A stretch of DNA of 64,000 nt from contig CAWDVK010000009.1 of assembly GCA_963805715.1 (NCBI GenBank), positions 1 to 64,000 of the forward strand, given 5' to 3'. The stretch is from CAWDVK01 sp963805715. Lineage in GTDB: Bacteria > Actinomycetota > Actinomycetes > Streptosporangiales > Streptosporangiaceae. A program made the position numbers and the translations under genes. The notes under the pieces were generated by a model that was not told the DNA's origin, did no database searches, and was given only the letters and a program-made list of their open reading frames with translations. Numbering within the stretch: position 1 is the stretch's first letter; each line of letters begins with the position of its first letter. Positions 16,754 through 25,457 of the stretch are shown piece by piece.

Positions 16754-19528
16754 ATGGCGGTGCAAGCCGACGCCACGGGACAGCCCGCCACGACGGCCCA
16801 GAACTGGTATTCGCGCTCGCCCGACAAGGTCGCGGCGGCTCTGGGCGTAGATCCGGTCGTCGGGTTGACGGCTGAGCGGGCGGCTGAGCTGCTGGGCGCG
16901 AACGGCCCGAACGCACTGCCGGAGGAGAAGCCGAAGCCGGGGTGGCGCCGGTTCCTGGAGCAGTACCGCAGTTACATGCAGATCATCCTGGTCGCCGCCG
17001 CGGTGGTGTCGCTGGTGATCAAGGAGTGGAGCACCGGGGTCTTGCTGGTGCTGCTGACGGTGCTGAACGCGGTGGTCGGGCTCAGGCAGGAGGGCAAGGC
17101 CGAAAGCGCGATGAACGCGCTGAAGTCGATGATGAAGGCGACCGCCCGGGTGCGGCGGGACGGCGCCGAGTCCGAGATCCCGGCTGAGCAGCTGGTCGTC
17201 GGCGATGTGGTGCTGATCGCCGCCGGGGATCAGGTACCGGCCGATGGCCGGATCATCGAGGCGAGCGCGCTGCAGATTGATGAGTCGGCGCTGACGGGGG
17301 AGAGCACTCCGTCAGCCAAGGACGCTGAGACGCTGGCCGGTGACCGGCTGGGCCCCGGTGATCAGAGCAACATGGCGTTCATGAACACGCCGGTCACGCA
17401 CGGCAGCGGCATCATGCTCGTCACCGGCACGGGCGCCGGCACCGAGCTGGGGAAGATCTCCGGGATGCTGTCGGCCACGGCCCGGGAAGAATCGCCCCTG
17501 ACGAGAGAGCTCAACAGGCTCACCTTGTGGATCGCGGCGGCGGCCGGGCTGACCATGGTCGTGATGTTCGCGCTGGGCCGCAGCCGCGGCCAGGCGTGGG
17601 ACGCGCTGTTCGTCAGCGCGATCTCGCTGGCCATCGCGGCGATACCCGAGGCGCTGCCCACGGTGACGCAGACGATCTTGTCGCTCGGCGGTGTGGACCT
17701 GGCCAAGCGCAACGCGATCGTGAAGGACCTGCCCTCGGTCGAGACGCTGGGGTTCACCTCGGCGATCAACTCCGACAAGACCGGCACCCTGACGATGAAC
17801 CAGATGACCGCGGTCGAGGTTGTGGACCCGACCGACCGCTTCACGATCTCCGGTATCGGTTACGGCCTGGAGGGCAAGGTCCATCATGTCGCGGGCGCCA
17901 CGGCCACCATCGAGGACGCGATCCTGCCTTATCTCATGGCCAGCGACGCCACGCTCGTCCACGGCAAGGTGGTCGGTGATCCCACCGAGGGCGCTCTGCT
18001 GGTGCTGGGCCACAAGGCCGGGCTGGACATCGACGGCACGCGGGAGAGCCTGCCCCGGCTGGCTGCCCTCCCGTTCGACCCGATCTACAAGCTGATGGCC
18101 ACCTTCAACTCGGCCGTGGACGCGTCGGGGCGCCCGGTCGTGCGGTGCTTCGTCAAAGGCGCGGCGCCGGCCGTGATGTCCCGCGCGGCCACCGCCCTGT
18201 CGGGCGGCAAGGCCATCCCGTGGGATGCCGGCCTGAGCGAGCGGGCGCGGGACCACATGGAGCGCATGGAAGGCGCGGGCCAGCGGGTGATGGCCGCCGC
18301 CACCCGGGACCTCGAGCCGGGCAGCTTCAACGCCGACGGCGACCTGCTCGGCTACGTCACCGATCTGCAGATGACCAGCCTGGTCGGCATGGTTGACCCG
18401 CCCCGGGACGAGTCCACGGCCGCGGTGGCCAGCGCCCAGGCCGCCCACATCCGGGTCCGGATGGTGACCGGCGATGACGTGATCACCGGCGCGGCTATCG
18501 CCAAGCAGGTCGGCATCGGCGGTGAGGCCATCCTGGGCGCGGACTTCGCGGCTCTGCCCGAGGCCGAGCGGCTGGCCCGTATCGAGCACATCGGCGTCGT
18601 GGGCCGGGTCGCCCCCGAGCACAAGGTCCTGCTCGCCGACACGCTGAAGAAGAAAGGCGAGGTCGTGGCCATGACCGGCGACGGCGTCAACGACGCCCCG
18701 GCCATCAAGGCGGCCGACATCGGGATCGCGATGGGGACCGGCACGGAGGTGGCCAAGAACGCCGGCCGGATGATCCTTTCTGACGATAACTTCGCCACGA
18801 TCGTCTTCGCGGTTGAGCAGGGTCGCAAGATCTACGACAACCTCACCAAGTACATCAGGTTCGTCCTGGTGCTGCTGGTCGTCTTCGTGCTGACCTTCCT
18901 GGGCGCGACCCTGTTCAACATCGCCGCTGGCGAGCCGTTCAGCCCCGCGCAGGTCCTGTGGATCCATTTCGTGGTCAACGCGCCGTTCGGTTTCGCGCTC
19001 GGCTTCGACCGGGAAAGCCCGGGGCTCATGGCCCGCAAGCCGCGCCCCCGGGGCGAGTCGGTGCTGACCAGGCCGGTGATGGTCACGGTAGGGCTCGCCG
19101 GGCTGGCCATCACCATCGGCCTGCTGTCCCTGATCCATCTCGGGCAGTCCCATTTCGGCAGCGTTCACATCGGCAACGCGATGGCGTTCACGTCGTTCGC
19201 GCTCTGCCTGATCGTGGCCGCCTTCGAATGCCGCAGCGAGACCGGCACGGTGCTGACCACCGCCACCTTCGACAGCAAGCAGATGAACTGGGCGGCGCTC
19301 GGGGAGTTCGTCCTGGCGGTGCTCGTCACCCAGCTGGACGCCTTCCGGCGCCTGCTTGGAACCACCCAGATCAGCATGCGCGAGTTCGCGTGGGCGCTCG
19401 TGCCCGCCCTGGCCCTTCTGCTGCTCTGGGAACTCGGCAAGCTCCTAGCCCGGCGATCAGCACGCGCCGGTCCCGGCCCGGCACCTGACCATAACGGCAG
19501 CCGACACGTGAACCCGTCCGGCAGGTAG
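16754..19528 (+). CDS. P2-type cation-transporting ATPase
   Basis: This 924-residue protein has the full P-type ATPase set: an N-terminal cation-ATPase domain, TGES near residue 181, PEALP in M4, phosphorylation site SDKTGTLT (Asp near 341), KGAAPAV in the nucleotide domain, and GDGVNDAP near 642. Six C-terminal helices follow, with VLWIHFVVNAPFGFALGFDRE-like organisation. PEALP instead of PEGLP resembles calcium and sodium/potassium pumps of the P2B/P2D kind; the ion is undetermined. I choose ATG 16754 because GGAGGG at 16741-16746 is then seven bases upstream; in-frame GTG 16730 and ATG 16748 are alternatives. A fragment of its 3' end recurs at 23666. Confidence 0.92.
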   Translation: MAVQADATGQPATTAQNWYSRSPDKVAAALGVDPVVGLTAERAAELLGANGPNALPEEKPKPGWRRFLEQYRSYMQIILVAAAVVSLVIKEWSTGVLLVLLTVLNAVVGLRQEGKAESAMNALKSMMKATARVRRDGAESEIPAEQLVVGDVVLIAAGDQVPADGRIIEASALQIDESALTGESTPSAKDAETLAGDRLGPGDQSNMAFMNTPVTHGSGIMLVTGTGAGTELGKISGMLSATAREESPLTRELNRLTLWIAAAAGLTMVVMFALGRSRGQAWDALFVSAISLAIAAIPEALPTVTQTILSLGGVDLAKRNAIVKDLPSVETLGFTSAINSDKTGTLTMNQMTAVEVVDPTDRFTISGIGYGLEGKVHHVAGATATIEDAILPYLMASDATLVHGKVVGDPTEGALLVLGHKAGLDIDGTRESLPRLAALPFDPIYKLMATFNSAVDASGRPVVRCFVKGAAPAVMSRAATALSGGKAIPWDAGLSERARDHMERMEGAGQRVMAAATRDLEPGSFNADGDLLGYVTDLQMTSLVGMVDPPRDESTAAVASAQAAHIRVRMVTGDDVITGAAIAKQVGIGGEAILGADFAALPEAERLARIEHIGVVGRVAPEHKVLLADTLKKKGEVVAMTGDGVNDAPAIKAADIGIAMGTGTEVAKNAGRMILSDDNFATIVFAVEQGRKIYDNLTKYIRFVLVLLVVFVLTFLGATLFNIAAGEPFSPAQVLWIHFVVNAPFGFALGFDRESPGLMARKPRPRGESVLTRPVMVTVGLAGLAITIGLLSLIHLGQSHFGSVHIGNAMAFTSFALCLIVAAFECRSETGTVLTTATFDSKQMNWAALGEFVLAVLVTQLDAFRRLLGTTQISMREFAWALVPALALLLLWELGKLLARRSARAGPGPAPDHNGSRHVNPSGR

Positions 19529-19546
19529 CTACTCAGGACAGGCGAG

Positions 19547-21322
19547 GTGCTGGAGAATGGACACCCAGGTTCAGGTCGGACAACAGGCAGCCCGATGAGC
19601 GGGCCTGGGTCGGCCCCGGTGCGGGACCGGTGGCGGTTCGTGCCGATGGCCGGATGGATCCGGTCCTATGAGCGCCGCTGGGTCAGGGGCGATCTCATCG
19701 CCGGGGTTGCCGTCGCTGCCCTGATCGTTCCGAAGAACCTCGGCTACGCCGGGATCGCGGGGATCCCGTTGCAGAACGGCCTCTACGCGGCGGCCGCCGG
19801 CGCGATCCTCTACGCGATCTTCGGAACGAGCCGGCAGATCTCGACCGGGCCGAGCTCGGGGCTGGCGGCCGTGGCCGCCAGCGCCGTGGCGGTGGCCGGG
19901 GTCAAGGGCATCCAGGACGCGGCGTCCTTCGTGGCGATGATCACCCTCGTTTCCGGCCTGCTGTTCCTTCTCCTCGCGGTGCTCAAGATGGGGTGGATCG
20001 CGCAGTTCCTGTCGCGGGCCGTGGTCACCGGCTTCCTGTTCGGCGCGGCGATCGACGTCGTGATCGGCGAGCTTCCCAAGCTCACCGGGACAAAGGTTAC
20101 CGGCTCGAACCCGATCCAGGAGCTGTGGTCCTGGATCGGGACGCTCGGCGATGCCAGCCTGGCGACCGTGGCCGTCGGCGCCGTCGCGCTCGCGGTGGTG
20201 TTCGGGGTGCGGATAATCACACCGCGCATCCCTGGTGCCCTGGTCCTGGTCGTCGGCGGTCTGGTGGCGTCCTGGCTGTTCGACCTCGGCGCTCACGGGG
20301 TGGCCCTGGTCGGCGAGGTGCCCAGGGGGCTGCCGTCCCTGCAGGTCCCCGACGCCTCGCTGCTGCGGGATCACGCGAGCACGATTGCCCTCGCTGCGGT
20401 GGCGCTCGTCCTCATCGGGTTCTCGCAAACCGCCGGCGACGCCCGGACCTTCGCCGCCAGGCACCGCTACCGCATCGACATCAACCAGGAATCGGCCGCC
20501 CAGGGCATGGCGAACGCCGGCGCCGGCCTGTTCCAGGGAATGCCGGTCTCGACGAGCCTGTCCGCGAGCTCACTGAACGACCACACCGGTGCGCGCACCG
20601 GCCTGGCGTCGCTCACCTCCGGCGTGATCGTCCTGCTCACGCTTCTGGTGCTAGCGCCGGTCTTCTCGAATCTGCCAAAACCTGTGCTCGCCGCCCTGAT
20701 CATCGAGGCTGTGGTCATGGGGATGATGGACGTCCCCGAGATGCGCCGCCTCGCCCGGGTGGCGCGCTTCGACTTCTGGATCGCGATCGCGGCAATCATC
20801 GGGACGCTCCTGGTCGGCGTGCTCGCCGGAGTGCTGATCGGGATCGGGCTCTCGCTGATCTGGCTCATCTCGGTGGCCACGCGCCCCCGCATGCCGCTGC
20901 TGGGACGGCAGCCAGGCACTCAGGCCTTCCGGGAGCTGGATGAGCACCCCGGCGACGAGCAGTTCCCCGGGGTCGTGGTTCTCCGGCTGGACGGCGGCCT
21001 GTTCTTCGCCACCTCGGACGCTTTGGAGGACCGGATCCGGGAGGTCGCATTGTCGACCACGGGCGTCACCGGCATCGTGCTCGATTGCGAGGGAATGGAC
21101 TTCATCGACTCCCAGGGGTCGGCAAAGATGCACGAGATCCTCGACCTCACCGAGCAGGCCGGTATGACCCTGCGGCTCGCCCGGGTGAAGCCCGCGGTCC
21201 GCGACGTGCTACACCGCGACGGCGTCCTCGACCGCATCGGTGACGACAAGATCCACGGAAACATCGATCAGGCAGTGGCGGCGCAGATGGCCGCACCAGG
21301 AGGCAGCCGTGCCGACCTATGA
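19547..21322 (+). CDS. SulP-family anion transporter with STAS domain (second copy)
   Basis: This protein of about 591 residues has the SulP N-terminus WIRSYERRWVRGDLIAGVAV and the motif NLGYAGIAGIPLQNGLYAAA, ten or more helices, and a C-terminal STAS domain with VVVLRLDGGLFFATSDALED and DCEGMDFIDSQGSAKMHEIL. That last motif keeps the D-F/x-I-D-S-x-G pattern of classic STAS strands, which is better preserved than in the copy at 9361. The start is uncertain: GTG 19547 has a GGACAGGCGAG-like site, while ATG 19595 would remove 16 residues. The gene lies 18 bases after the P-type ATPase and is probably co-transcribed with it. Confidence 0.9.
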   Translation: MLENGHPGSGRTTGSPMSGPGSAPVRDRWRFVPMAGWIRSYERRWVRGDLIAGVAVAALIVPKNLGYAGIAGIPLQNGLYAAAAGAILYAIFGTSRQISTGPSSGLAAVAASAVAVAGVKGIQDAASFVAMITLVSGLLFLLLAVLKMGWIAQFLSRAVVTGFLFGAAIDVVIGELPKLTGTKVTGSNPIQELWSWIGTLGDASLATVAVGAVALAVVFGVRIITPRIPGALVLVVGGLVASWLFDLGAHGVALVGEVPRGLPSLQVPDASLLRDHASTIALAAVALVLIGFSQTAGDARTFAARHRYRIDINQESAAQGMANAGAGLFQGMPVSTSLSASSLNDHTGARTGLASLTSGVIVLLTLLVLAPVFSNLPKPVLAALIIEAVVMGMMDVPEMRRLARVARFDFWIAIAAIIGTLLVGVLAGVLIGIGLSLIWLISVATRPRMPLLGRQPGTQAFRELDEHPGDEQFPGVVVLRLDGGLFFATSDALEDRIREVALSTTGVTGIVLDCEGMDFIDSQGSAKMHEILDLTEQAGMTLRLARVKPAVRDVLHRDGVLDRIGDDKIHGNIDQAVAAQMAAPGGSRADL

Positions 21323-21357
21323 TCAACCCCACGCCGGCGGCGGCTCAGCTTGCCTTT

Positions 21358-21475
21358 GGCGGGGGTGAGGGGCTGCGGTGACTGATAAGACTTCTGAGGC
21401 GGGGCGGGGTCAGCTTGCTGCCCGGAATCATCAACGCCGATATCTGGGGCGCAAGAGGTGCTTTGTGCGGCGGAC
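21358..21475 (+). pseudogene. Deleted copy of the 5' end of the MFS gene
   Basis: The leader GGTGAGGGGCTGCGGTGACT and the following codons match the start of the MFS gene at 23749 (TDTTASEAGAGA there, TDKTSEAGRGQ here). After about 50 bases the sequence jumps to a match for 23978-24010, the loop reading DIWGRKRCFV in the MFS protein. About 180 bases are deleted between, and the match ends soon after. It is a relic of a second MFS copy. Confidence 0.85.
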
Positions 21476-21601
21476 CGGCCTGCGCCCGGGACAGAGGAGT
21501 CTTCCTCTGGGGACCAACGGCCCTGGCGGGTGGCCCGCGCGCTGGCGATCGTCGGAAATCCTGAGCTGCGATAAGCCGTCTGGGTCGGGGAGGTTCACCC
21601 C

Positions 21602-22444
21602 ATGTGTCGTTGGCTGGCGTACTGCGGGGAGCCGCTGCGGCCGTCGGAGGTGATCTTGCACCCGCAGCACTCGCTCATCGCGCAGTCGCTGGATTCTCCG
21701 CTCGGAGCGGAGACGGTCAACGGTGACGGGTTCGGGTTCGGCTGGTACCCGGCGGACCCGAAAGAGGGCAATGTCCCCGGAATCTTCCGAAGTACCGAGC
21801 CCGCATGGAATGACCAGAACCTGCGTGAGCTCACTCAGGCCATCGAGTCGCCGTTGTTCTTCAGCCACGTCCGCGCCGCGGCCGACCCGCCGATTCAGCA
21901 GACCAACTGTCACCCGTTCCGGTTCCGGAACTGGCTGTTCATGCACAACGGAGCCATCGCCGGGTTCGGCTCGGTGAAGCGCGATCTGGCCTTTGCCGTG
22001 GAGCCGTCGCTGTACCCCCACATCCAGGGGACCACCGACTCGGAGGTTCTGTTCCACCTCGCCCTGACCCTGGGGCTGCGTGAGGATCCCATCGCCGCGA
22101 TGGCGAAGGCCATCCAGATGGTGGAGTCGGCCGGCCACGAGCACGGGGTGACCTTCCCGATGCAGGGCACCGTCGCAGTCTCCGACGGCATAACCGTGTG
22201 GGCCTTCCGGTACTCCTCGCAGCACCAGACGCGCACCCTGTTCCACTCCGCCGACATCGCCACGCTGCGGCAGATGTACCCGGACGCCGCGCGGCTGCGC
22301 GCCTTCGGCAAGCGTGCCCACGTCGTGGTCTCGGAGCCGCTGAACGACCTGCCCGGGGCCTTCATCGAAGTGCCCGAGTCGACGGTCGCCGTACTCGACG
22401 AGTCCGGCTACCACCACCACCCGTTCCTGGCCGACGAGGCGTAG
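21602..22444 (+). CDS. Class II glutamine amidotransferase (YafJ/EgtC-like)
   Basis: This 280-residue protein begins MCRWLAYCGEP. After removal of Met, Cys2 is the N-terminal nucleophile. GDGFGFGWY (about residue 40), FFSHVRAA, QTNCHPFRF and WLFMHNGAIAGF are the glutamine-binding and structural motifs of Ntn-type amidotransferases. There is no fused synthetase domain, so it either works with a partner or hydrolyses gamma-glutamyl amides like EgtC of ergothioneine synthesis; no egt genes are nearby. GGGGAGG lies eight bases upstream of the ATG. The predicted location is cytoplasmic. Confidence 0.9.
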   Translation: MCRWLAYCGEPLRPSEVILHPQHSLIAQSLDSPLGAETVNGDGFGFGWYPADPKEGNVPGIFRSTEPAWNDQNLRELTQAIESPLFFSHVRAAADPPIQQTNCHPFRFRNWLFMHNGAIAGFGSVKRDLAFAVEPSLYPHIQGTTDSEVLFHLALTLGLREDPIAAMAKAIQMVESAGHEHGVTFPMQGTVAVSDGITVWAFRYSSQHQTRTLFHSADIATLRQMYPDAARLRAFGKRAHVVVSEPLNDLPGAFIEVPESTVAVLDESGYHHHPFLADEA

Positions 22445-22584
22445 CGCTTAACGCCTGAGCCCGGGAAGGCGCGTGCGCCTCCGCACCATCAAGGCGACCC
22501 TCGTCGCCACCCTCGGATAACAGCATTGCGCAGGGCCGGCGCCTCGTCATCGCCGGGCAGCTGCTCGTCTGGCGAAAGAAGAAC

Positions 22585-22602
22585 TCACCCGCGAGGGGGT
22601 GA
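22585..22602. promoter_or_regulatory. Palindromic operator candidate, site 6
   Basis: TCACCC-GCGAGG-GGGTGA, 62 bases upstream of the DUF1269 gene at 22665. This is the clearest simple promoter context among the sites because the intergenic region holds no debris. Confidence 0.8.
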
Positions 22603-22664
22603 GGACTGGGCGGGACGCCGATAGCAGGGTTAGGCATAACGACGCATGAGAAAGGGGCCCAATC

Positions 22665-23162
22665 ATGGCTGATCTGATCGCTATCGGATACCCGGATGAG
22701 ACGACTGCGGAAGCCGCCGCCGGCGAGGCACGCCGGCTGGCTCAAGACCTGATCATCCAGCCGGACGCCATCGCGGTGATCGTGCGCGACAAAGACGGCA
22801 GCTACCACGTCCACACCAACCATCACGCGGTCGGTGCCGGAGCGACCTGGGGCATGTTCTGGGGGTTCCTATTCGGCTTGCTCTTCTTCATCCCGGTCTT
22901 CGGCCTGGCCATCGGCGCCGGACTGGGCGCCCTCATGGGCAAACTGGCCAAGACCAGCATCGACAAGCAGTTCCAAGAGCAGGTGCGCGACATGGTCAAG
23001 CCGGGCACCTCGGCGCTGTTCCTCATGCTGGAGAAGGTGACTCCCGACAAGGCCCTCGAGGCGATGAGCAAGTACGGCGGCACCGTCCTGAAGACCTCCC
23101 TGTCCAAGGAGGACGAAAAGGCTGTCCAGGAAGCCCTGCACGGCAGCGCGGTGGCTTCGTAG
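22665..23162 (+). CDS. DUF1269-family membrane protein
   Basis: This 165-residue protein starts at ATG 22665 after GAAAGGGG. The first 65 residues form an alpha/beta domain (LIAIGYPDETTAEAAAGEAR, then PDAIAVIVRDKDGSYHVH). A glycine-rich hydrophobic hairpin follows (GATWGMFWGFLFGLLFFIPV, GLAIGAGLGALMGKL), then a soluble helical tail with GTSALFLMLEKVTPDKALEAM. This is the DUF1269 layout. Members are of unknown function and are usually seen in stress-related neighbourhoods. Site 6 lies upstream. A second protein of similar build is at 35284. Confidence 0.88.
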   Translation: MADLIAIGYPDETTAEAAAGEARRLAQDLIIQPDAIAVIVRDKDGSYHVHTNHHAVGAGATWGMFWGFLFGLLFFIPVFGLAIGAGLGALMGKLAKTSIDKQFQEQVRDMVKPGTSALFLMLEKVTPDKALEAMSKYGGTVLKTSLSKEDEKAVQEALHGSAVAS

Positions 23163-23192
23163 TAGTCACCCGGGCAGGGTCACGGCTGCGGC

Positions 23193-23429
23193 GTGGATGA
23201 CACCGGAGGCGCCGTAGCCGCGGCATACACCCGAACCGCTCCTGTCAGCGGCTGTGGGGACGAGCCCGAGCTCGACTACCGCAACGTCTCACCTGAGCTG
23301 CAGCGGATTCGCGGGCCCTACCCGATTGCTGCTGGCGTCACAGCATACGAGGAACACCTCAAACTTCACCGCGGGCAGCAGCCGCTCCACCCGCCAGGCT
23401 GTCCGGTGCACAGTGACGTCGGCGGGTGA
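23193..23429 (+). CDS. Small protein, degraded paralogue of the one at 46213
   Basis: Starting at GTG 23193, the 78 codons contain LDYRNVSPELQRIRGPYPIA and AGVTAYEEHLKLHR, clearly related to DYSEIAAELQQIRGPYPIAD and GVAAYEKHLGLHR of the protein at 46213. The cysteine cluster of that relative (CCDCGD) is reduced to GCGDE here and the N-terminus is unrelated, so this copy may be non-functional. It follows the DUF1269 gene by 30 bases. I do not recognise the family's function. Confidence 0.5.
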   Translation: MDDTGGAVAAAYTRTAPVSGCGDEPELDYRNVSPELQRIRGPYPIAAGVTAYEEHLKLHRGQQPLHPPGCPVHSDVGG

Positions 23430-23525
23430 GCGGCCGTGATGACTGACACACCGCTTCCAAGACAAGCGGGCTGAGCGATGACTTGAGCGGCGGCTAGGGT
23501 CTGGGGAGTGAGAAATTGAGAGGAA

Positions 23526-23544
23526 TCACCCCCGGGTAGGGTGA
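23526..23544. promoter_or_regulatory. Palindromic operator candidate, site 7
   Basis: TCACCC-CCGGGTA-GGGTGA, the only copy with a seven-base spacer. It is 70 bases upstream of the ATG at 23615 and about 205 bases upstream of the MFS gene. The leader after it matches the leader after site 1. Confidence 0.7.
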
Positions 23545-23614
23545 CAACGTTCAGAGGCGATTCGAACGGGCCGAAGAACTCAAGGTTCGCGATTCTGCCC
23601 GGGGCGGGAGAACA

Positions 23615-23665
23615 ATGACGTCAGCAACCAGCTCACCCACTGGAACGGGTGGGCACGACGAGCCC
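23615..23665 (+). pseudogene. Start of a DUF7144-like or related small gene, truncated
   Basis: ATG 23615 opens MTSATSSPTGTGGHDEP, resembling the first residues of the protein at 47463 (MTSATTEPSRRTGG) and the opening at 3397. After about 17 codons the match stops and the sequence turns into P-type ATPase 3' DNA. It is only a promoter and a start fused to debris. Confidence 0.6.
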
Positions 23666-23717
23666 CTGCTCTGGGAACTCGGCAAACTCCTGGGATGTCT
23701 AGCCCGCCGATCAGCAC
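23666..23717 (+). pseudogene. Fragment of the 3' end of the P-type ATPase gene
   Basis: The sequence matches 19421-19465 of the ATPase gene (codons for LLWELGKLL, then ARRSA) with one or two substitutions and a nine-base insertion (GGGATGTCT). It lies immediately before the leader of the MFS gene and looks like a duplication breakpoint. Confidence 0.8.
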
Positions 23718-23748
23718 CCACCAGGTTGGCAGGGGGTGAGGGGCTGCG

Positions 23749-25242
23749 GTGACTGATACGACTGCTTCTGAGGCGGGGGCGGGGGCCGCGGCCAGGGCGA
23801 TGATCTTGCCGCTGGCGCTGGCTCAGTTCATCGCGAGTTATGCGGCCACGAACATGAACGTGGCGATCAGCGCGATCGCCACGGACCTAGGCACGACGGT
23901 GGCGGGCGTGCAGACGGCGATCACGTTGTTCACCCTCACGATGGCGGCGTTGATGATTCCGGGCAGCAAGCTGACCGATATCTGGGGGCGCAAGAGGTGC
24001 TTTGTGCTGGGCCTGGGCGTCTACGGGGTCGGGGCGCTGCTGGCGGCGCTGGCGCAGGGACTGGGGCTGCTGATCTTCGGGTACTCGCTGCTGGAGGGCG
24101 TGGGCTCGGCGCTGATGATCCCGCCGATCTACATCCTGGTCACGGTGGCGTTCCCGGACGTCAAGTCGCGGGCCCGCTACTTCGGGGTGGTCAGCGGCGC
24201 GGGCGGCCTAGGCGCCGCCGCGGGGCCGCTGATCGGCGGCCTGGTGACCAGCGCGATCAGCTGGCGGGCCTCGTTCGGGTTGCAGGTCCTGGTGGTGGCC
24301 TGGATTATCCTGCTCGCCCGTAAGATCACTGACCCGGCCCCCGCAGGGCCGCGTCCGCGGTTCGACCTCACCGGGGCCATCTTGTCAGCGGCGGGGCTGT
24401 TCTTCGTGGTGCTCGGGCTGCTGCAGTCCCGGACCTACGGCTTCGGCAAGTCACGGCAGAACTTCACCATCGGCAGCACGGTGGTGATCCCGAAGGGCTC
24501 GATTTCCCCGGTGTGGCTGTTCGTGGCCATCGGCGCGCTGTTCCTGCTGTGGTTCTTCCTGCATGTCCGGTCCCGCGAGCGTAAGGGCCGGGATGTGCTG
24601 CTGCCGCTGCGGCTGTTCCGCAACAAGATCGCCAACCTCGGGCTGGGGACCCAGACCATCCAGTGGCTGATCCTGCAGGGGTCATTCTTCACGGTCTCGG
24701 TCTACCTCCAGGAGGTCTGGAAGTACAACGCGATCCAGACCGGCCTGATGCTCACCCCGGCCACCATCGGGATCCTGGCCGCCTCGGCCAGCGCCGGCCG
24801 GTTCGCCCGGCGGCACCCGCAACGGTGGCTGATCATCGCCGGGTTCCTGGCCACCGCGGTCGGCATGATCTTGCTGCTGGTCCTGGTCCGGGCGCACTCG
24901 GGCATCTGGACCTGGGTGCCGGGGCTGCTGCTGTTCGGCGCCGGGGTGGGCGTCATGCTGACCTCGTCGGTCAACGTGGTCCAGTCCAGCTTCCCCGACG
25001 CCGACCAGGGCGACATCTCCGGCCTGTCCCGCAGTGTCTCCAACCTGGGTTCCTCCTTCGGCACCGCCCTGGTCGGCTCGGTCCTGGTCGCCGTCGCCCT
25101 TCCTGAGGGAAAGCCGTTCGCCGTCGCCCTCACCGTGATGCTGGTGATCGCTCTCATCGGCCTCGTCCTGGCCGTCCTCATCCCCCGCCAGCCCATCGAG
25201 GCCAGCCAGCCAGCAGAGCCAACCACCGCACCGGCGGCATGA
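23749..25242 (+). CDS. MFS exporter, DHA2 (14-helix) type
   Basis: This 497-residue protein starts at GTG 23749 with GAGGGG upstream. It has about 14 hydrophobic segments. The loop after TM2, GSKLTDIWGRKRCFVLGLGV, is the conserved MFS motif (G-x-x-x-D-x-x-G-R-K-R). GLGAAAGPLIGGLVTSAISW matches motif C of drug/proton antiporters, the signature of DHA2 exporters. It probably exports small toxic compounds; the substrate is unknown. A deleted copy of its 5' end occurs at 21358, so this gene was once duplicated with its leader. Confidence 0.9.
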   Translation: MTDTTASEAGAGAAARAMILPLALAQFIASYAATNMNVAISAIATDLGTTVAGVQTAITLFTLTMAALMIPGSKLTDIWGRKRCFVLGLGVYGVGALLAALAQGLGLLIFGYSLLEGVGSALMIPPIYILVTVAFPDVKSRARYFGVVSGAGGLGAAAGPLIGGLVTSAISWRASFGLQVLVVAWIILLARKITDPAPAGPRPRFDLTGAILSAAGLFFVVLGLLQSRTYGFGKSRQNFTIGSTVVIPKGSISPVWLFVAIGALFLLWFFLHVRSRERKGRDVLLPLRLFRNKIANLGLGTQTIQWLILQGSFFTVSVYLQEVWKYNAIQTGLMLTPATIGILAASASAGRFARRHPQRWLIIAGFLATAVGMILLLVLVRAHSGIWTWVPGLLLFGAGVGVMLTSSVNVVQSSFPDADQGDISGLSRSVSNLGSSFGTALVGSVLVAVALPEGKPFAVALTVMLVIALIGLVLAVLIPRQPIEASQPAEPTTAPAA

Positions 25243-25457
25243 CCATCGGCGCCGTGATGCCAGCCGTAGCCGTTATCGCCGCAGACCATGCACTATCCGC
25301 GCCGGTCGGCGACCGGCGAGACGGGCCGGGTGCCGCCCACCCGCTCTGGCACATACGTGTCCGTATACGGCGCCCCGGCCAGCCGGGATGAAATGCCAAA
25401 CCCGGCTGCGCCAGCATCAGGACCCCCTTCCACCAGGGTGAGAAGGGAGAGACAGCC

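Noticed and set aside
17312..19168. 618-codon open frame antisense to the P-type ATPase
   Set aside because: High-GC shadow of a real gene; the sense strand has all ATPase motifs and the antisense product has none.
25436..25441. GGGTGA half-site before the first GAP gene
   Set aside because: No TCACCC partner at spacing 5-8, so a single half-site is not significant in GC-rich DNA.
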